Shown here: positions 50,490 to 59,344 of the stretch, in pieces
Position numbering within the stretch: the first letter of the stretch is position 1
Layout of the letters: each line of letters starts with the position of its first letter
NCBI RefSeq assembly: GCF_033436665.1
Contig: NZ_JAWQFO010000006.1
Coordinates: 1-64,000, forward strand
DNA length: 64,000 nucleotides
DNA from: JAWQFO01 sp033436665
GTDB taxonomy: Bacteria > Pseudomonadota > Alphaproteobacteria > Rhodobacterales > Rhodobacteraceae
Direction: 5' to 3'
Program-made: the position numbers and the translations under genes
Notes under the pieces: generated by a model
What the model was told of the DNA's origin: nothing
The model's database searches: none
What the model saw: only the letters and a program-made list of their open reading frames with translations

Positions 50490-51110
50490 TCACGTTTTGC
50501 GGAAGATCATCACCAACCCGCGATCCTCGGCATGATCATGGTGCTTGCGGTCGTAGATCCGGATCTCGGCGAAGCGCAGCGGCGTGATCGCACCCGCCGC
50601 CTGCAGTCGCGCCAAGGCAGAGCCGAAGCCCATCCCGTCCAGCACCGCCGGAATGGTGCCGCAGACAAAAAGCCCGCCGGACCGGGTGACGCGAAGGAGT
50701 TCAGGCAGGCAGGCCGGGCCGACGTGGCCGTGGGTAAAGGTTCCGCAGGAGATCACGCCGCCATATGTGCTGTCTGCCAGGTCCAGAGGCGCCAACAGGT
50801 CGCCTTCGATCAGGTTTCGGTAGATGCCTTTGCCGCGCGCGACGTCCAGCATCTGCGGCGTGATGTCGAAGGCATCGACCACCGCGCCCCGCAGGTGCTC
50901 GGTGACCAGCCCGGTCCCGGCGCCGATATCGAGGATCGGCTCGTTTCCGTCGCTTTCGGACAGGTATAGCTCGGCGATCAGACGGGGTGCGATGAAACCC
51001 CACCCTTCGCCGAAACTGCTGTCATAGGTCTGCGCCCAGGCCCCGTAAAGCTTCCTCGCGTCTTGCGGGCCGTCGATCGCATAGGCGTTGTCGAGGTCGT
51101 AATCGGGCAT
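50490..51110 (-). CDS. Class I SAM-dependent methyltransferase
   Basis: A 206-residue methyltransferase. It has ARKLYGAWAQTYDSSFGEGW before the SAM fold, motif I PILDIGAGTGLVTEHL, motif II region VDAFDITPQMLDVARGKG, and VISCGTFTHGHVGPACLPEL. The substrate is unknown. It stands alone just downstream of the phosphonate locus, 114 bases from phnM, and may be an unrelated neighbour. Confidence 0.8.
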   Translation of the reverse strand: MPDYDLDNAYAIDGPQDARKLYGAWAQTYDSSFGEGWGFIAPRLIAELYLSESDGNEPILDIGAGTGLVTEHLRGAVVDAFDITPQMLDVARGKGIYRNLIEGDLLAPLDLADSTYGGVISCGTFTHGHVGPACLPELLRVTRSGGLFVCGTIPAVLDGMGFGSALARLQAAGAITPLRFAEIRIYDRKHHDHAEDRGLVMIFRKT

Positions 51111-51224
51111 AGACTTTCCTCTGGTCGGGGGGTGTTCAGCAATGGAAACGTCGACAACAGTTTGCGATGTAGTTCTGTCGCCGGCGAAGGCTCGATTTGA
51201 TCCGATTACGCACGGAACCCCGGT

Positions 51225-52418
51225 TCATCCGATTCTCAGACCCTGGCTCCAGACACCGCGCAAAATTGGCGTAGGCCCCGCTTGGCGAACCTGAAGGATG
51301 TCGCCGCGCATCCCGACTTGCAACAGGCCCCGGTCGGACAGGCGTGCCGCCTGGGCCGGATTGCGTGTCACGGTGGCGACCGCGCGCGGCAGATCGTTCC
51401 AGATTTCGGCCAGATGAAAGGCGGACAGCAGGAGGGCGGACGGGACGTAGTCGGATGAGACGATGTCCAGAAGATCCCGCTTTGCCAGGTCTTGCGCGGC
51501 AACATTGCCCGAATGCGATCCGCCGCGGATGAGGTTCGGCGCACCCATCATCACGGCGATTCCACGACCACGACAGGCCTCGGCAGCCTCGAGCGTGGTC
51601 GGGAACTCTGCGAACCCGACGCCGTTCCCCGCCGAGGTTGCGACATGCTCCGACGTGGTGTCATCGTGGCTGGCCAGAACGGCACCGAGGCGGCCCGCTT
51701 CGGCGACCGCTCCGGTCTGGTGTCTGGCGCCGAACCGGTCCTGAAGGCTCAGGAGGTCCTGCACGTGTTGCGCAAATTCGGCGTCGTTCATGCCCCGCTT
51801 CTTGGAAACGTAGGTCTTGAGCGCCGTCAGGTCGCGGAACTGACGTTGCCCCGGCGTGTGATCCATCAGGCTGACAATCCCGACGCGATCTTCGGGGCCG
51901 AAAGTGGCCAATTCGTCCAGCAAGGTCTCCGAGCAGATTTCGGCGCGCAGGTGGAGAAAGTGGCTGATCCTGAACATCCCTTCCGCACGTGCGGCAAGCA
52001 GTTCGTCCGCGAGTTTGCGCGCGTAATCGATGTACCGCCCCTTGCCGGAGTGGATCGACCCCACGCGCATCGCATCGAACACCGTCGTTATGCCCGTGGA
52101 CGCGAGCTCTGCATCATGTGCAAGAAGGGCCGGCAAATGGGGCCAATCGACCTCTGGACGCGGCTCGATATGGCGTTCGACATTGTCGGTGTGAAGCTCG
52201 ACGAGACCCGGCATGACGAGGTCTCCGCCGCAATCCAATGCGCCGTCCGGAACCGTCCCGCCCTCGGTTATCTCGGCAATGACGCCCTGTTCGATGGTGA
52301 TCGCCCCGCAGACAACACGATCGGCCAGGACGATCTGTGCGTTTGCAAGGCACATGTCGCCTGACGCGGCGCTGTCGCCTGCTTTTGTCAAAGACGACGC
52401 GGGAAACGGTGAGTTCAT
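51225..52418 (-). CDS. phnM: Alpha-D-ribose 1-methylphosphonate 5-triphosphate diphosphatase (PhnM)
   Basis: An amidohydrolase-superfamily enzyme that releases pyrophosphate from ribose 1-methylphosphonate 5-triphosphate in the C-P lyase pathway. LVMPGLVELHTDNVERHIEP carries the first metal ligands, followed by FDAMRVGSIHSG, SLMDHTPGQRQFRDL, ASHDDTTSEHVATS and SSDYVPSALL. The frame allows starts at 52433, 52418 and 52355; the shortest gives a length closer to other PhnM proteins, since the first 26 residues look non-conserved. It is separated from phnN by about 370 bases. Confidence 0.9.
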   Translation of the reverse strand: MNSPFPASSLTKAGDSAASGDMCLANAQIVLADRVVCGAITIEQGVIAEITEGGTVPDGALDCGGDLVMPGLVELHTDNVERHIEPRPEVDWPHLPALLAHDAELASTGITTVFDAMRVGSIHSGKGRYIDYARKLADELLAARAEGMFRISHFLHLRAEICSETLLDELATFGPEDRVGIVSLMDHTPGQRQFRDLTALKTYVSKKRGMNDAEFAQHVQDLLSLQDRFGARHQTGAVAEAGRLGAVLASHDDTTSEHVATSAGNGVGFAEFPTTLEAAEACRGRGIAVMMGAPNLIRGGSHSGNVAAQDLAKRDLLDIVSSDYVPSALLLSAFHLAEIWNDLPRAVATVTRNPAQAARLSDRGLLQVGMRGDILQVRQAGPTPILRGVWSQGLRIG

Positions 52419-52787
52419 ATCAGACGCTCGCATTGCGATTTACGTGGGTCCGCCCGAGGACACATTGGCCGATCAAGGCGCTGACTGGCCGGGTCGGCGT
52501 GTCGTGGCGGGGCCGCAAGTCTCTAAAGTTAATTTGACTGGGTCGCATGACGAAAACACTGCGCCTGCGAGAGCAATGACTCGGCAAGAGGTGCATTTGC
52601 CTCCACGCGGGAATTGCAGCCCCCTCCCGGCGTTCAGCAGTCACCTGACGGTTTCGGATCGGTTGTCCAATGACGAGACGCGGCGCCGGAAAACCACGCG
52701 GCAGGCTCGTTTGTCGGGTTGTCCCACGCTGTTTGCCTTCGCAGTCTGCGGCGCATGGCGAGATGTTCGGTCTGAACTCCTCCATCC
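52419..52787. other. Intergenic region within the phn locus, no gene seen
   Basis: About 370 bases between phnM and phnN. Short frames on both strands lack ribosome sites and family resemblance. It is unusual to find such a gap inside a phn operon, so phnM may have its own promoter. I could not find a convincing PHO box here. Confidence 0.4.
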
Positions 52788-53333
52788 CTACACGCTCACT
52801 GGCTTGAGCAGGGCGACGGCCCGCGCGATTGTCTGCTCGAGTGGACCGTCGTTGGAAAGGGTAATGACGTCAAAGTCAGCGGGCAGAGTCTTGCTGGCCT
52901 CGGCAAGACGTCTTTCGATCTCTGCTTCGGACTCTCGGCCACGGGCGGCCAAACGGGCCGCCAAAGTCTCGGGCTTCGCGGTGATGTTCAGAACCTGGAA
53001 GTTGGGGAATGCCTCCGCGCCCGCGCGAAGCGCTCTTCGCGAGAAATTGGCGAGACAATCCGTGCCTTCGTTCACCTTGTGCCTGACCGTTCGCGGAATG
53101 CCGTAACACAGCCCGTGCGCGCGCCAATGAACCGCGAAAGCGCCTGCGTCTGCCATGTCCCGAAACTCGGGAACGGAAACCGCCACGTGGTCTTCGCCGC
53201 CAAGACCCGGCGCGCGGGTGATGACGCGTCGCACCAGATGGAAACCCGGCACTGCGTCGACCACGCCCTGCATCACGCTGTCCTTGCCCACCCCCGATGG
53301 ACCCACAACCGCGATGAGGCGACCCAGCGTCAT
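52788..53333 (-). CDS. phnN: Ribose 1,5-bisphosphate phosphokinase (PhnN)
   Basis: A 181-residue guanylate kinase-like P-loop enzyme that turns ribose 1,5-bisphosphate into PRPP, closing the C-P lyase pathway. AVVGPSGVGKDSVMQGVV is the P-loop, and VRRVITRAPGLGGEDHVAV and WRAHGLCYGIP the substrate region. It overlaps phnL by four bases. Confidence 0.9.
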   Translation of the reverse strand: MTLGRLIAVVGPSGVGKDSVMQGVVDAVPGFHLVRRVITRAPGLGGEDHVAVSVPEFRDMADAGAFAVHWRAHGLCYGIPRTVRHKVNEGTDCLANFSRRALRAGAEAFPNFQVLNITAKPETLAARLAARGRESEAEIERRLAEASKTLPADFDVITLSNDGPLEQTIARAVALLKPVSV

Positions 53334-54013
53334 GCGGCCACTCCGGGTGTGAAGGCGCTGACGTCGATTTCACGATCGCACACCCGGTCGCGTGCGGCTT
53401 GGTCGTGGAAGATGCCGATGATCGCCGCGCCGCGCGATTTGGCGTCTTCGATCAGCCGCAACACCACCTCTCGGTTGGCGGCATCGAGGCTTGCGGTAGG
53501 CTCATCCAGAAGCATCGCGGGATACTCGTGGGCAAAGCCGCGCGCAATGTTGACCCTTTGCTGTTCACCGCCCGAGAACGTCGTCGGTGACAAGGGCCAA
53601 AGCCGTTCCGGAATATTGAGCTGCGTCAGAAGGCTCTCGGCCCGTGCGGTTGCCTGTTGCGCGGAAACGCCCACGGCCCGAAGCGGTTCAGCGACAACGT
53701 CCAGCGTCGGTACACGGGGGACCACGCGCAGGAACTGGCTGACATATCCAAGCACCTCGCGGCGCAGGGAAATGACCTCGCGCGGCTCGGCCTGCACGAT
53801 ATCCGTATCGCCGATGCGGATGGATCCCGATTGCGCCAGGTAGTTGCCGTAGATCATGCGCATGAGGGTCGATTTGCCTGCGCCCGAGGCCCCCGTCAGC
53901 GCAACGCATTCGCCGGCCGCGACGTGCAGGGAAACGCCACTGATCACGTCGATCACGGCGCTTCCTTGGTTGTGCAGCATGAAGGTTTTCGAGACGTCTT
54001 TAAGGTCGATCAT
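53330..54013 (-). CDS. phnL: C-P lyase complex-associated ATPase PhnL
   Basis: An ABC-type ATPase of 227 residues without membrane partner, part of the C-P lyase machinery. Walker A GASGAGKSTLM, signature TFSGGEQQRVNIARGF, and Walker B AMLLDEPTASLD are intact. It starts three bases after phnK and overlaps phnN by four. Confidence 0.9.
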   Translation of the reverse strand: MIDLKDVSKTFMLHNQGSAVIDVISGVSLHVAAGECVALTGASGAGKSTLMRMIYGNYLAQSGSIRIGDTDIVQAEPREVISLRREVLGYVSQFLRVVPRVPTLDVVAEPLRAVGVSAQQATARAESLLTQLNIPERLWPLSPTTFSGGEQQRVNIARGFAHEYPAMLLDEPTASLDAANREVVLRLIEDAKSRGAAIIGIFHDQAARDRVCDREIDVSAFTPGVAA

Positions 54014-54016
54014 CGC

Positions 54017-54787
54017 TCACACCTGCAGAACGGAAGACACGAGAAGCTGGGAATAGGCGTGTTGCGGATCGTCGAGCACCTGATCGGTAAGCCCGGCTTC
54101 GACAACGCGGCCCGATTTCATCACCATCAGACGGTCCGCCAACAGGCGGACCACGGCCAGATCATGGGTCACGATGACCGCCGAAAGGCCCATGTCGCGC
54201 ACGAGGCCGCGCAGCAGGTCGAGCAGCCGGGCCTGAACCGATACATCCAGCCCGCCGGTCGGTTCATCCATGAATACCAGTCGCGGGCCGGTGACGAGGT
54301 TGCGTGCAATCTGCAATCGCTGTTGCATGCCCCCGGAAAAGGTCGACGGCCGCTCATCCACGCGGGCGACGTCGATCTCGACACGCCCAAGCCAGTCGGT
54401 GGCCGTGCCGCGAATGTCACCATAGTGCCGCTCGCCCACGGCCATCAGGCGCTCGCCGACGTTGCCTCCGGCCGAAACGCCCATGCGCAGCCCATCCCGC
54501 GCGTGCTGATGGACAAAGGCCCAATCCGTGCGCGCCAGCATGCGCCGCTCGGGCTCTGACATGGTGAGCGTGTCTTTCGGGCCGTCCGTGCGCGTGTCAA
54601 ACACGACCCGTCCCGTATCCGGCGCAACATGGCCGGCCATGCAGTTGAGCAAGGTGGACTTGCCCGAGCCGCTTTCGCCCACGATGCCCATGACTTCGCC
54701 GGGATAGAGATCAAAGGACACATCCGTACAGCCGATGTGGTCGCCATAGCGTTTGCTGAGACCATGGACGGAAAGCAGAGGGATCAT
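54017..54787 (-). CDS. phnK: C-P lyase complex-associated ATPase PhnK
   Basis: An ABC-type ATPase of 256 residues that docks on the PhnGHIJ core. Walker A GESGSGKSTLLN, the PhnK-type insert WAFVHQHARDGLRMGVSAGG, signature TFSGGMQQRLQIARNL, and Walker B LVFMDEPTGGLD are present. ATG 54787 overlaps the phnJ stop by four bases. Confidence 0.9.
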   Translation of the reverse strand: MIPLLSVHGLSKRYGDHIGCTDVSFDLYPGEVMGIVGESGSGKSTLLNCMAGHVAPDTGRVVFDTRTDGPKDTLTMSEPERRMLARTDWAFVHQHARDGLRMGVSAGGNVGERLMAVGERHYGDIRGTATDWLGRVEIDVARVDERPSTFSGGMQQRLQIARNLVTGPRLVFMDEPTGGLDVSVQARLLDLLRGLVRDMGLSAVIVTHDLAVVRLLADRLMVMKSGRVVEAGLTDQVLDDPQHAYSQLLVSSVLQV

Positions 54788-55653
54788 GCTGCAACCTCGC
54801 TGGTCGGAACTGCCGGTCCTTGGTGACCCCGCGCGCGCCGGCCCGCGCAGTAATCCGTATCCGAACAGCAAAAGAGCCGCCCGCCCTGGTCATCGACAAT
54901 GACCTCGTCGAGATAGCTGTCCTCGGCACCGCACAGCCCGCAGATCTGATCTGCCTTGCTGGCTTCGAACGGATGATCTTCGAAATCGAGGCTGACCACC
55001 CGCGTGTAGGGCGGCAGCGCATAGATCCGTTGTTCCCGCCCGGCTCCGAAAAGCTGGATCGCGGCCATGTCACCCAGTTTCGGGTTGTCGAACTTGGGGA
55101 TCGGAGAGGGGTCCATCACATAACGCTCTTCGACTTTCACCGGGTAGGCATAAGCCGTCGCGATATGTCCGTGGCGCGAGATATCCTCGTAGAGCTTGAC
55201 ATGCATCAGGCCGTATTCCTCGAGGCTGTGCATCTTTCGTGTCTCGCTTTCGCGCGGCTCGAGAAAGCGCAGCGGCTCGGGGATCGGGACCTGGTAGACG
55301 AGAATCTGATCCTCCGTCAGCGGTTCTTCGGGGATCCGGTGGCGGGTCTGGATGACGCTTGCCTCTGCGGTTGCGGTGGTGGTCGCCACCCCTGCCGTGC
55401 GCTCGAAGAATGAGCGGATCGATACTGCATTCGTCGTGTCGTCAGCGCCCTGGTCGATGACCTTGAACGTATCCTCCGGCGTCAGAACCGCGGCCGAAAC
55501 CTGAACGCCTCCCGTTCCCCAGCCATAGGGCATGGGCATCTCCCGCGAGGCGAACGGGACCTGATACCCCGGTATTGCAAGACCCTTGAGGATCGCGCGC
55601 CGGATCATCCGTTTGGTCTGTTCGTCGAGGTAGGCAAAGTTGTAGTCGGTCAT
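54784..55653 (-). CDS. phnJ: Carbon-phosphorus lyase PhnJ (radical SAM)
   Basis: The enzyme that breaks the C-P bond, 289 residues. The cluster motif is complete: CGLC followed after 21 residues by a Cys and after five more by the last Cys (CCSDTDYC), the CX2CX21CX5C set of PhnJ. GWGTGGVQVSAAVLT carries the glycine-rich segment thought to host the radical. It overlaps phnI and phnK by four bases each, within the phnGHIJKL operon. Confidence 0.95.
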   Translation of the reverse strand: MTDYNFAYLDEQTKRMIRRAILKGLAIPGYQVPFASREMPMPYGWGTGGVQVSAAVLTPEDTFKVIDQGADDTTNAVSIRSFFERTAGVATTTATAEASVIQTRHRIPEEPLTEDQILVYQVPIPEPLRFLEPRESETRKMHSLEEYGLMHVKLYEDISRHGHIATAYAYPVKVEERYVMDPSPIPKFDNPKLGDMAAIQLFGAGREQRIYALPPYTRVVSLDFEDHPFEASKADQICGLCGAEDSYLDEVIVDDQGGRLFCCSDTDYCAGRRARGHQGPAVPTSEVAA

Positions 55654-56738
55654 TCCGCAGCCTCCGGCACCCGATCCGCGCCTGCTTCGCGGCGCAACTT
55701 CCGAACCAGTTCCAACTCGGACTGGAAATCCACGTAATGGGGCAGCTTGATGTGCTCCAGAAACCCGGTCGCCTGGATGTTGTCCGCATGGTAGAGGACG
55801 AATTCCGTGTCCTGCGCAGGCGCGCCGACGTTGTCCTCCCCAAGCTCTTCCCAGCGGAGGGCGCGGTCCACCAACGCCATCGAGATCGCCTTGCGCTCTG
55901 ACTGGCCGAACACCAGCCCATAACCGCGCGTAAATTGCGGCGGTTCCGTCTTCGAGCCGGTGAACTGGTTCACGGTCTCGCATTCCGTCAACGTGACTTC
56001 GCCGATATCGACGGCAAAGCCCAGTTCGGGGATCTCCAATTCGACCGCGACTACGCCAATGCGCAATTCGCCCACGAAGGCATGGTTGCGCGCATAGCCA
56101 CGCTGCGTGGAGTAAGCGAGGCCGAGCGTAAAGCCTTCGTCGGCGCGCGTCAGCGCCTGCAGGCGCAACGCACGTTCCGCCGGCAGTTCGAGCGGTTCGC
56201 GGGTCAGGTCCGGAGGCGGTGTGTCGTCACGCTGGGCTTGCTCGATCAGCCCCTCACGGTTCAGGAACCCGGTCACATGCGGCACGTCGTCAAGAGCAGC
56301 CTCGCGCGTCGGCGCTTCGGGCACCTCGCCGTCGGCGGCCAGTTTAAAATCCAGAAGGCGGTGGGAATAGTCGAACGTCGGTCCCAGGACCTGACCGCCC
56401 GGCAGGTCCTTGAACGTGGCCGAGATGCGCCGGTCGCAGGCCATCTTGCCCGTTTCCACGGGCGCGGACGCTCCAAACCGGGGTATGGTGGTGCGATAGG
56501 CCCGGATCAAGAAAATCGCTTCGATCAGGTCGCCGCGGGACTGCTTGATCGCCAGCGCGGCGAGATCGGGATCGTAGAGCGAGCCTTCGGCCATCACGCG
56601 ATCCACGGCAAGTTTCATCTGCTCCCGGATTTGCGCGATGCTCAATTCGGCAATGCGCGTGTCGCCCCGGCGCTCTTCGGCAAGCCAGGCATGGGCGCAT
56701 TCGATGGCGCGCTCTCCGCCTTTGACAGCAACGTACAT
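55650..56738 (-). CDS. phnI: C-P lyase core subunit PhnI
   Basis: The nucleosidase-type subunit of the PhnGHIJ core, 362 residues. It joins phosphonate to the ribose 5-triphosphate of ATP with release of adenine. MYVAVKGGERAIECAHAWLA is the typical start, followed by VDRVMAEGSLYDPDLAALAI and SQRGYARNHAFVGELRIG. It overlaps phnH by one base (TGATG) and phnJ by four. Confidence 0.9.
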   Translation of the reverse strand: MYVAVKGGERAIECAHAWLAEERRGDTRIAELSIAQIREQMKLAVDRVMAEGSLYDPDLAALAIKQSRGDLIEAIFLIRAYRTTIPRFGASAPVETGKMACDRRISATFKDLPGGQVLGPTFDYSHRLLDFKLAADGEVPEAPTREAALDDVPHVTGFLNREGLIEQAQRDDTPPPDLTREPLELPAERALRLQALTRADEGFTLGLAYSTQRGYARNHAFVGELRIGVVAVELEIPELGFAVDIGEVTLTECETVNQFTGSKTEPPQFTRGYGLVFGQSERKAISMALVDRALRWEELGEDNVGAPAQDTEFVLYHADNIQATGFLEHIKLPHYVDFQSELELVRKLRREAGADRVPEAAE

Positions 56739-57304
56739 TACGCGACCCTGGTGCTTCTGGGCAGCGCGGCAAGGCGCGTGCCACTGGTGAATATGAAATC
56801 GAGACCGAGCGGGAACAGGGCCCGGTTGCTTTGAAAGGCCGCGACCTCGGGCAATGACAGCGCGGCCTGCGACTTGATCCCCGGACCGCTCAGCGTGGCC
56901 CCCGATGCGGAAATCTCTGCGCGGTCCACGATCAGGGTCGCGGACCGATCCGGGTATTCCGGCGTTCCGATCCGGTAGGCATCGAGCGGCATCAGGGCGT
57001 CCCAGTCTCCGACGGCAAAAGTCGCCTGCGACGGACCTGCCAGCGGGACTCCGGTGTGAAAGGCCAACCAGGCGCGCACATCGTCATTATCCGCGCTGCC
57101 TGCAAGGTGGACGGGCGTGTCGGCGTCACACAGCGTCAACAGAACGCTGCCCGCCGCGATGGACAGCGGGGCTGGCGGTTCTGCGCCGGCGATTTCCCGG
57201 ATCTGTCCGGGACGTGCCATCGCTTCCATCACACTTCGAAACGCCTGGGCGGATTGAATGGCGGGGTTGTCGAAGCCGCCCGAGAGGGTTTGTGCCCGCA
57301 TCAA
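56738..57304 (-). CDS. phnH: C-P lyase core subunit PhnH
   Basis: A structural or catalytic subunit of the core, 188 residues. GGFDNPAIQSAQAFRSVMEAM and MARPGQIREIAGAEPP are the conserved PhnH start; GSVLLTLCDADTPVHLAG and GIDFI-like LGLDFIFTSGTRLAALPRST the end. It overlaps phnG by four bases. Confidence 0.9.
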   Translation of the reverse strand: MMRAQTLSGGFDNPAIQSAQAFRSVMEAMARPGQIREIAGAEPPAPLSIAAGSVLLTLCDADTPVHLAGSADNDDVRAWLAFHTGVPLAGPSQATFAVGDWDALMPLDAYRIGTPEYPDRSATLIVDRAEISASGATLSGPGIKSQAALSLPEVAAFQSNRALFPLGLDFIFTSGTRLAALPRSTRVA

Positions 57305-57756
57305 TCCTCTCCGCGCACCATGGTAAAGAACTCGACCTTCGTTGCTGCAGCCTTGGCCGCGCGCGCCGTTTTGGCCGCGATCCGTTCGGCCTCGAGCGGC
57401 GCGAGAACGGCCGCACGGATCTTTTCCGCGTCGCCCCCCTGCATAAGTGCATCGACCAGAGCGGCCGCTTCGGCATCGCCCTTGCGACGGCCCTGGATAT
57501 AGGCGTGGCCCACCTCACCGCTGACAAGCGTCAAAGCACACCGCGTCACGGTCATTTCGCCCAAGTTGAACGGCGCACCGGTTCCCCCTGCCCGGCCACG
57601 CACCATCGCGCTTCCGATCTCGGGCGCTCTGAGCCAGGCAAATTCCGGCCGCGTGATCGCGGCATCCAGAAGGGCGGCGACCCGCCCTTCGGGCGCCTTG
57701 GCCAACAGGCTCATCCAGGCCTTCCGCCTGGCGGTTTCGTCAAAAGCGTCTTTCAT
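57301..57756 (-). CDS. phnG: C-P lyase core subunit PhnG
   Basis: The first gene of the core operon, 151 residues. TARRKAWMSLLAKAPEGRVA, RAPEIGSAMVRGRAGGTGAPF-type centre and GHAYIQGRRKGDAEAAALVD are typical PhnG segments. ATG 57756 is chosen over 57792 because the family starts here. The gene is divergent from phnF, sharing an 81-base promoter gap. Confidence 0.9.
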   Translation of the reverse strand: MKDAFDETARRKAWMSLLAKAPEGRVAALLDAAITRPEFAWLRAPEIGSAMVRGRAGGTGAPFNLGEMTVTRCALTLVSGEVGHAYIQGRRKGDAEAAALVDALMQGGDAEKIRAAVLAPLEAERIAAKTARAAKAAATKVEFFTMVRGED

Positions 57757-57776
57757 CTCGACAACTTTTCCAATTC

Positions 57777-57791
57777 CTATACAACTATACA
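57777..57791. promoter_or_regulatory. Direct repeat in the phnG-phnF divergent promoter
   Basis: CTATACA occurs twice one base apart (57777-57783 and 57785-57791), in an AT-rich stretch between the divergent phnG and phnF genes. It is a likely PhnF site. Parts such as TATAC recall the TATA-centred palindromes bound by GntR/HutC proteins. Confidence 0.45.
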
Positions 57792-57837
57792 TATTCTATC
57801 ATGTGGGCGTCCGAAGAACAGAAGAGATTTGTGAAAC

Positions 57838-58551
57838 TTGAGTAACGCGTCAGCTAAGACACCCATTTGGCAGGCCATTGCCGAGGCGCTGCGCAGTGAC
57901 GTGGCGGAGGGCAGATACACGCCCGGGGACCGCCTGCCGACCGAGGCGGCATTGGCCGAACGGTTCGGCGTCAACCGTCATACGGTACGACATGGCCTCT
58001 CCGCATTGGTCGAAGAAGGCTTGATCCGGACGCGACGAGGCTCCGGAGCCTTCGTCGCCGCAACACCCACGGACTATGCGATCGGCAAAAGGGTGCGGTT
58101 CCATGAAAACCTTATTGCCGCCGGGCGCCGTCCGGAAAAGCGGGTCCTGAACATCGAGGAACGTGTGGCAACCGATGGCGAGGCGCAGGCTTTGCGCATT
58201 GCCCCAGGAGATCCGGTTTGCGCCTATCATGGTCTGTCTTTGGCGGATGGGCAGCCCATCGCCGTGGTCGAAAGCGTCTTTCCCGCGGCGCGCCTTCCCG
58301 GTGTCGCGGAGGCCTTGAGGGTCCACACGCGAATTACGCAGGCCCTGCAGACCGCCGGCGTTGCCGACTATACCCGCGCCTCGACGCGTCTGACGGCGGT
58401 GCGCGCGTCCGCCACGCAAGCTTTGCACCTTCAGGTCGCGGAAGGTGACCCCTTGCTCAAGTCCACGAGCGTGAACGTCGACGAGAGCGGCAATCCCGTT
58501 GAGTATGGGCGCACATGGTTTGCAGGGGACCGCGTGACCCTGACGTTGTAG
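57838..58551 (+). CDS. phnF: GntR-family regulator of phosphonate metabolism (PhnF)
   Basis: A 237-residue HutC-type repressor. The winged helix has PGDRLPTEAALAERFGVNRH and TVRHGLSALVEEGLIRTR; the rest is a UTRA domain with VCAYHGLSLADGQPIAV. It starts with TTG 57838, since no ATG fits. Divergent from phnG, it most likely represses the C-P lyase operon. Confidence 0.9.
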   Translation: MSNASAKTPIWQAIAEALRSDVAEGRYTPGDRLPTEAALAERFGVNRHTVRHGLSALVEEGLIRTRRGSGAFVAATPTDYAIGKRVRFHENLIAAGRRPEKRVLNIEERVATDGEAQALRIAPGDPVCAYHGLSLADGQPIAVVESVFPAARLPGVAEALRVHTRITQALQTAGVADYTRASTRLTAVRASATQALHLQVAEGDPLLKSTSVNVDESGNPVEYGRTWFAGDRVTLTL

Positions 58552-58729
58552 GCCGAAAGGCTTTTGCGCATCGGAGCTGCCGGTCGGTCCACGGTCCGCG
58601 GGGAAGCTCGCCCGGCTGTCAGAGCGGAGGTTGAACGTGCGAAGAACGAGATTGCCCCAATGGTGATTGATGCCCAACGGACGAAAACCGTAAGCAACCT
58701 GCGCGGTACGTCGTCCGCGCCGCGGAAAA

Positions 58730-59344
58730 TCACTCGTACTTGTCGAGGAACGCCTCGGCATTCAGGCGACGGAAGTCGTCCAGAGCCGCTCGAATTTCCG
58801 TGTGCGACCAATCCCACCAGGCCAATGCGATCAACCGGTCCGCAATCTCGCGAGGCTGACGCAGACGCAACGGTTGCGCGGGCGTGCCTGCGACGATGGT
58901 GTAGGGATCGACATCCTTCGTCACGACAGCGCCGGCAGCCACGACCGCGCCATGGCCCAGGGACACGTCGGGTTTGATCATCGCCCCGGCCCCGATCCAC
59001 GTGTCGTGACCGATCTGGGCAGTGCGGGACCTGCGATGGTCAAAGAAGGCCTCGTCCCGTCCGGCATCATCCCAGTAGTCATCCGACCGGTAGAGGAAAT
59101 GATGGCAGGCCGCCGTGTGCAGCGGGTGATCCGTCGCCCCGATCCGCGAAAAGGCCGCTATATTGGCAAACTTGCCAATCCTTGCGTTGGCGATATCGGC
59201 ATAGCGGTCGCAATAGGAGTAATCGCCGAAATGCGTATTGCTGACTCGACTGCCTTTGCCGATCTCGACGTAGGCCCCGAAGGCACAGTCCGTGATCTCG
59301 CACTCGGGATGGACGAACGGCATGTCCGCCGAAAGCCGCGCCAT
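58730..59344 (-). CDS. Phosphonate-locus hexapeptide-repeat acetyltransferase
   Basis: A 204-residue left-handed beta-helix protein. Repeats such as TDCAFGAYVEIGKGSRVSN, IGHDTWIGAGAMIKPDVSLG and HGAVVAAGAVVTKDVDPY, then IVAGTPAQPLRLRQP, are typical of xenobiotic/chloramphenicol acetyltransferase-type enzymes. A family of these is regularly found in phn loci and may acetylate aminophosphonates. ATG 59344 overlaps the phnE stop by four bases; an ATG at 59323 is possible. Confidence 0.8.
   Translation of the reverse strand: MARLSADMPFVHPECEITDCAFGAYVEIGKGSRVSNTHFGDYSYCDRYADIANARIGKFANIAAFSRIGATDHPLHTAACHHFLYRSDDYWDDAGRDEAFFDHRRSRTAQIGHDTWIGAGAMIKPDVSLGHGAVVAAGAVVTKDVDPYTIVAGTPAQPLRLRQPREIADRLIALAWWDWSHTEIRAALDDFRRLNAEAFLDKYE

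Noticed and set aside
52500..52560. Possible PHO box in the phnM-phnN gap (GTCA repeats)
   Set aside because: The two GTCA elements are 13 bases apart, not 11, and the flanks do not match.
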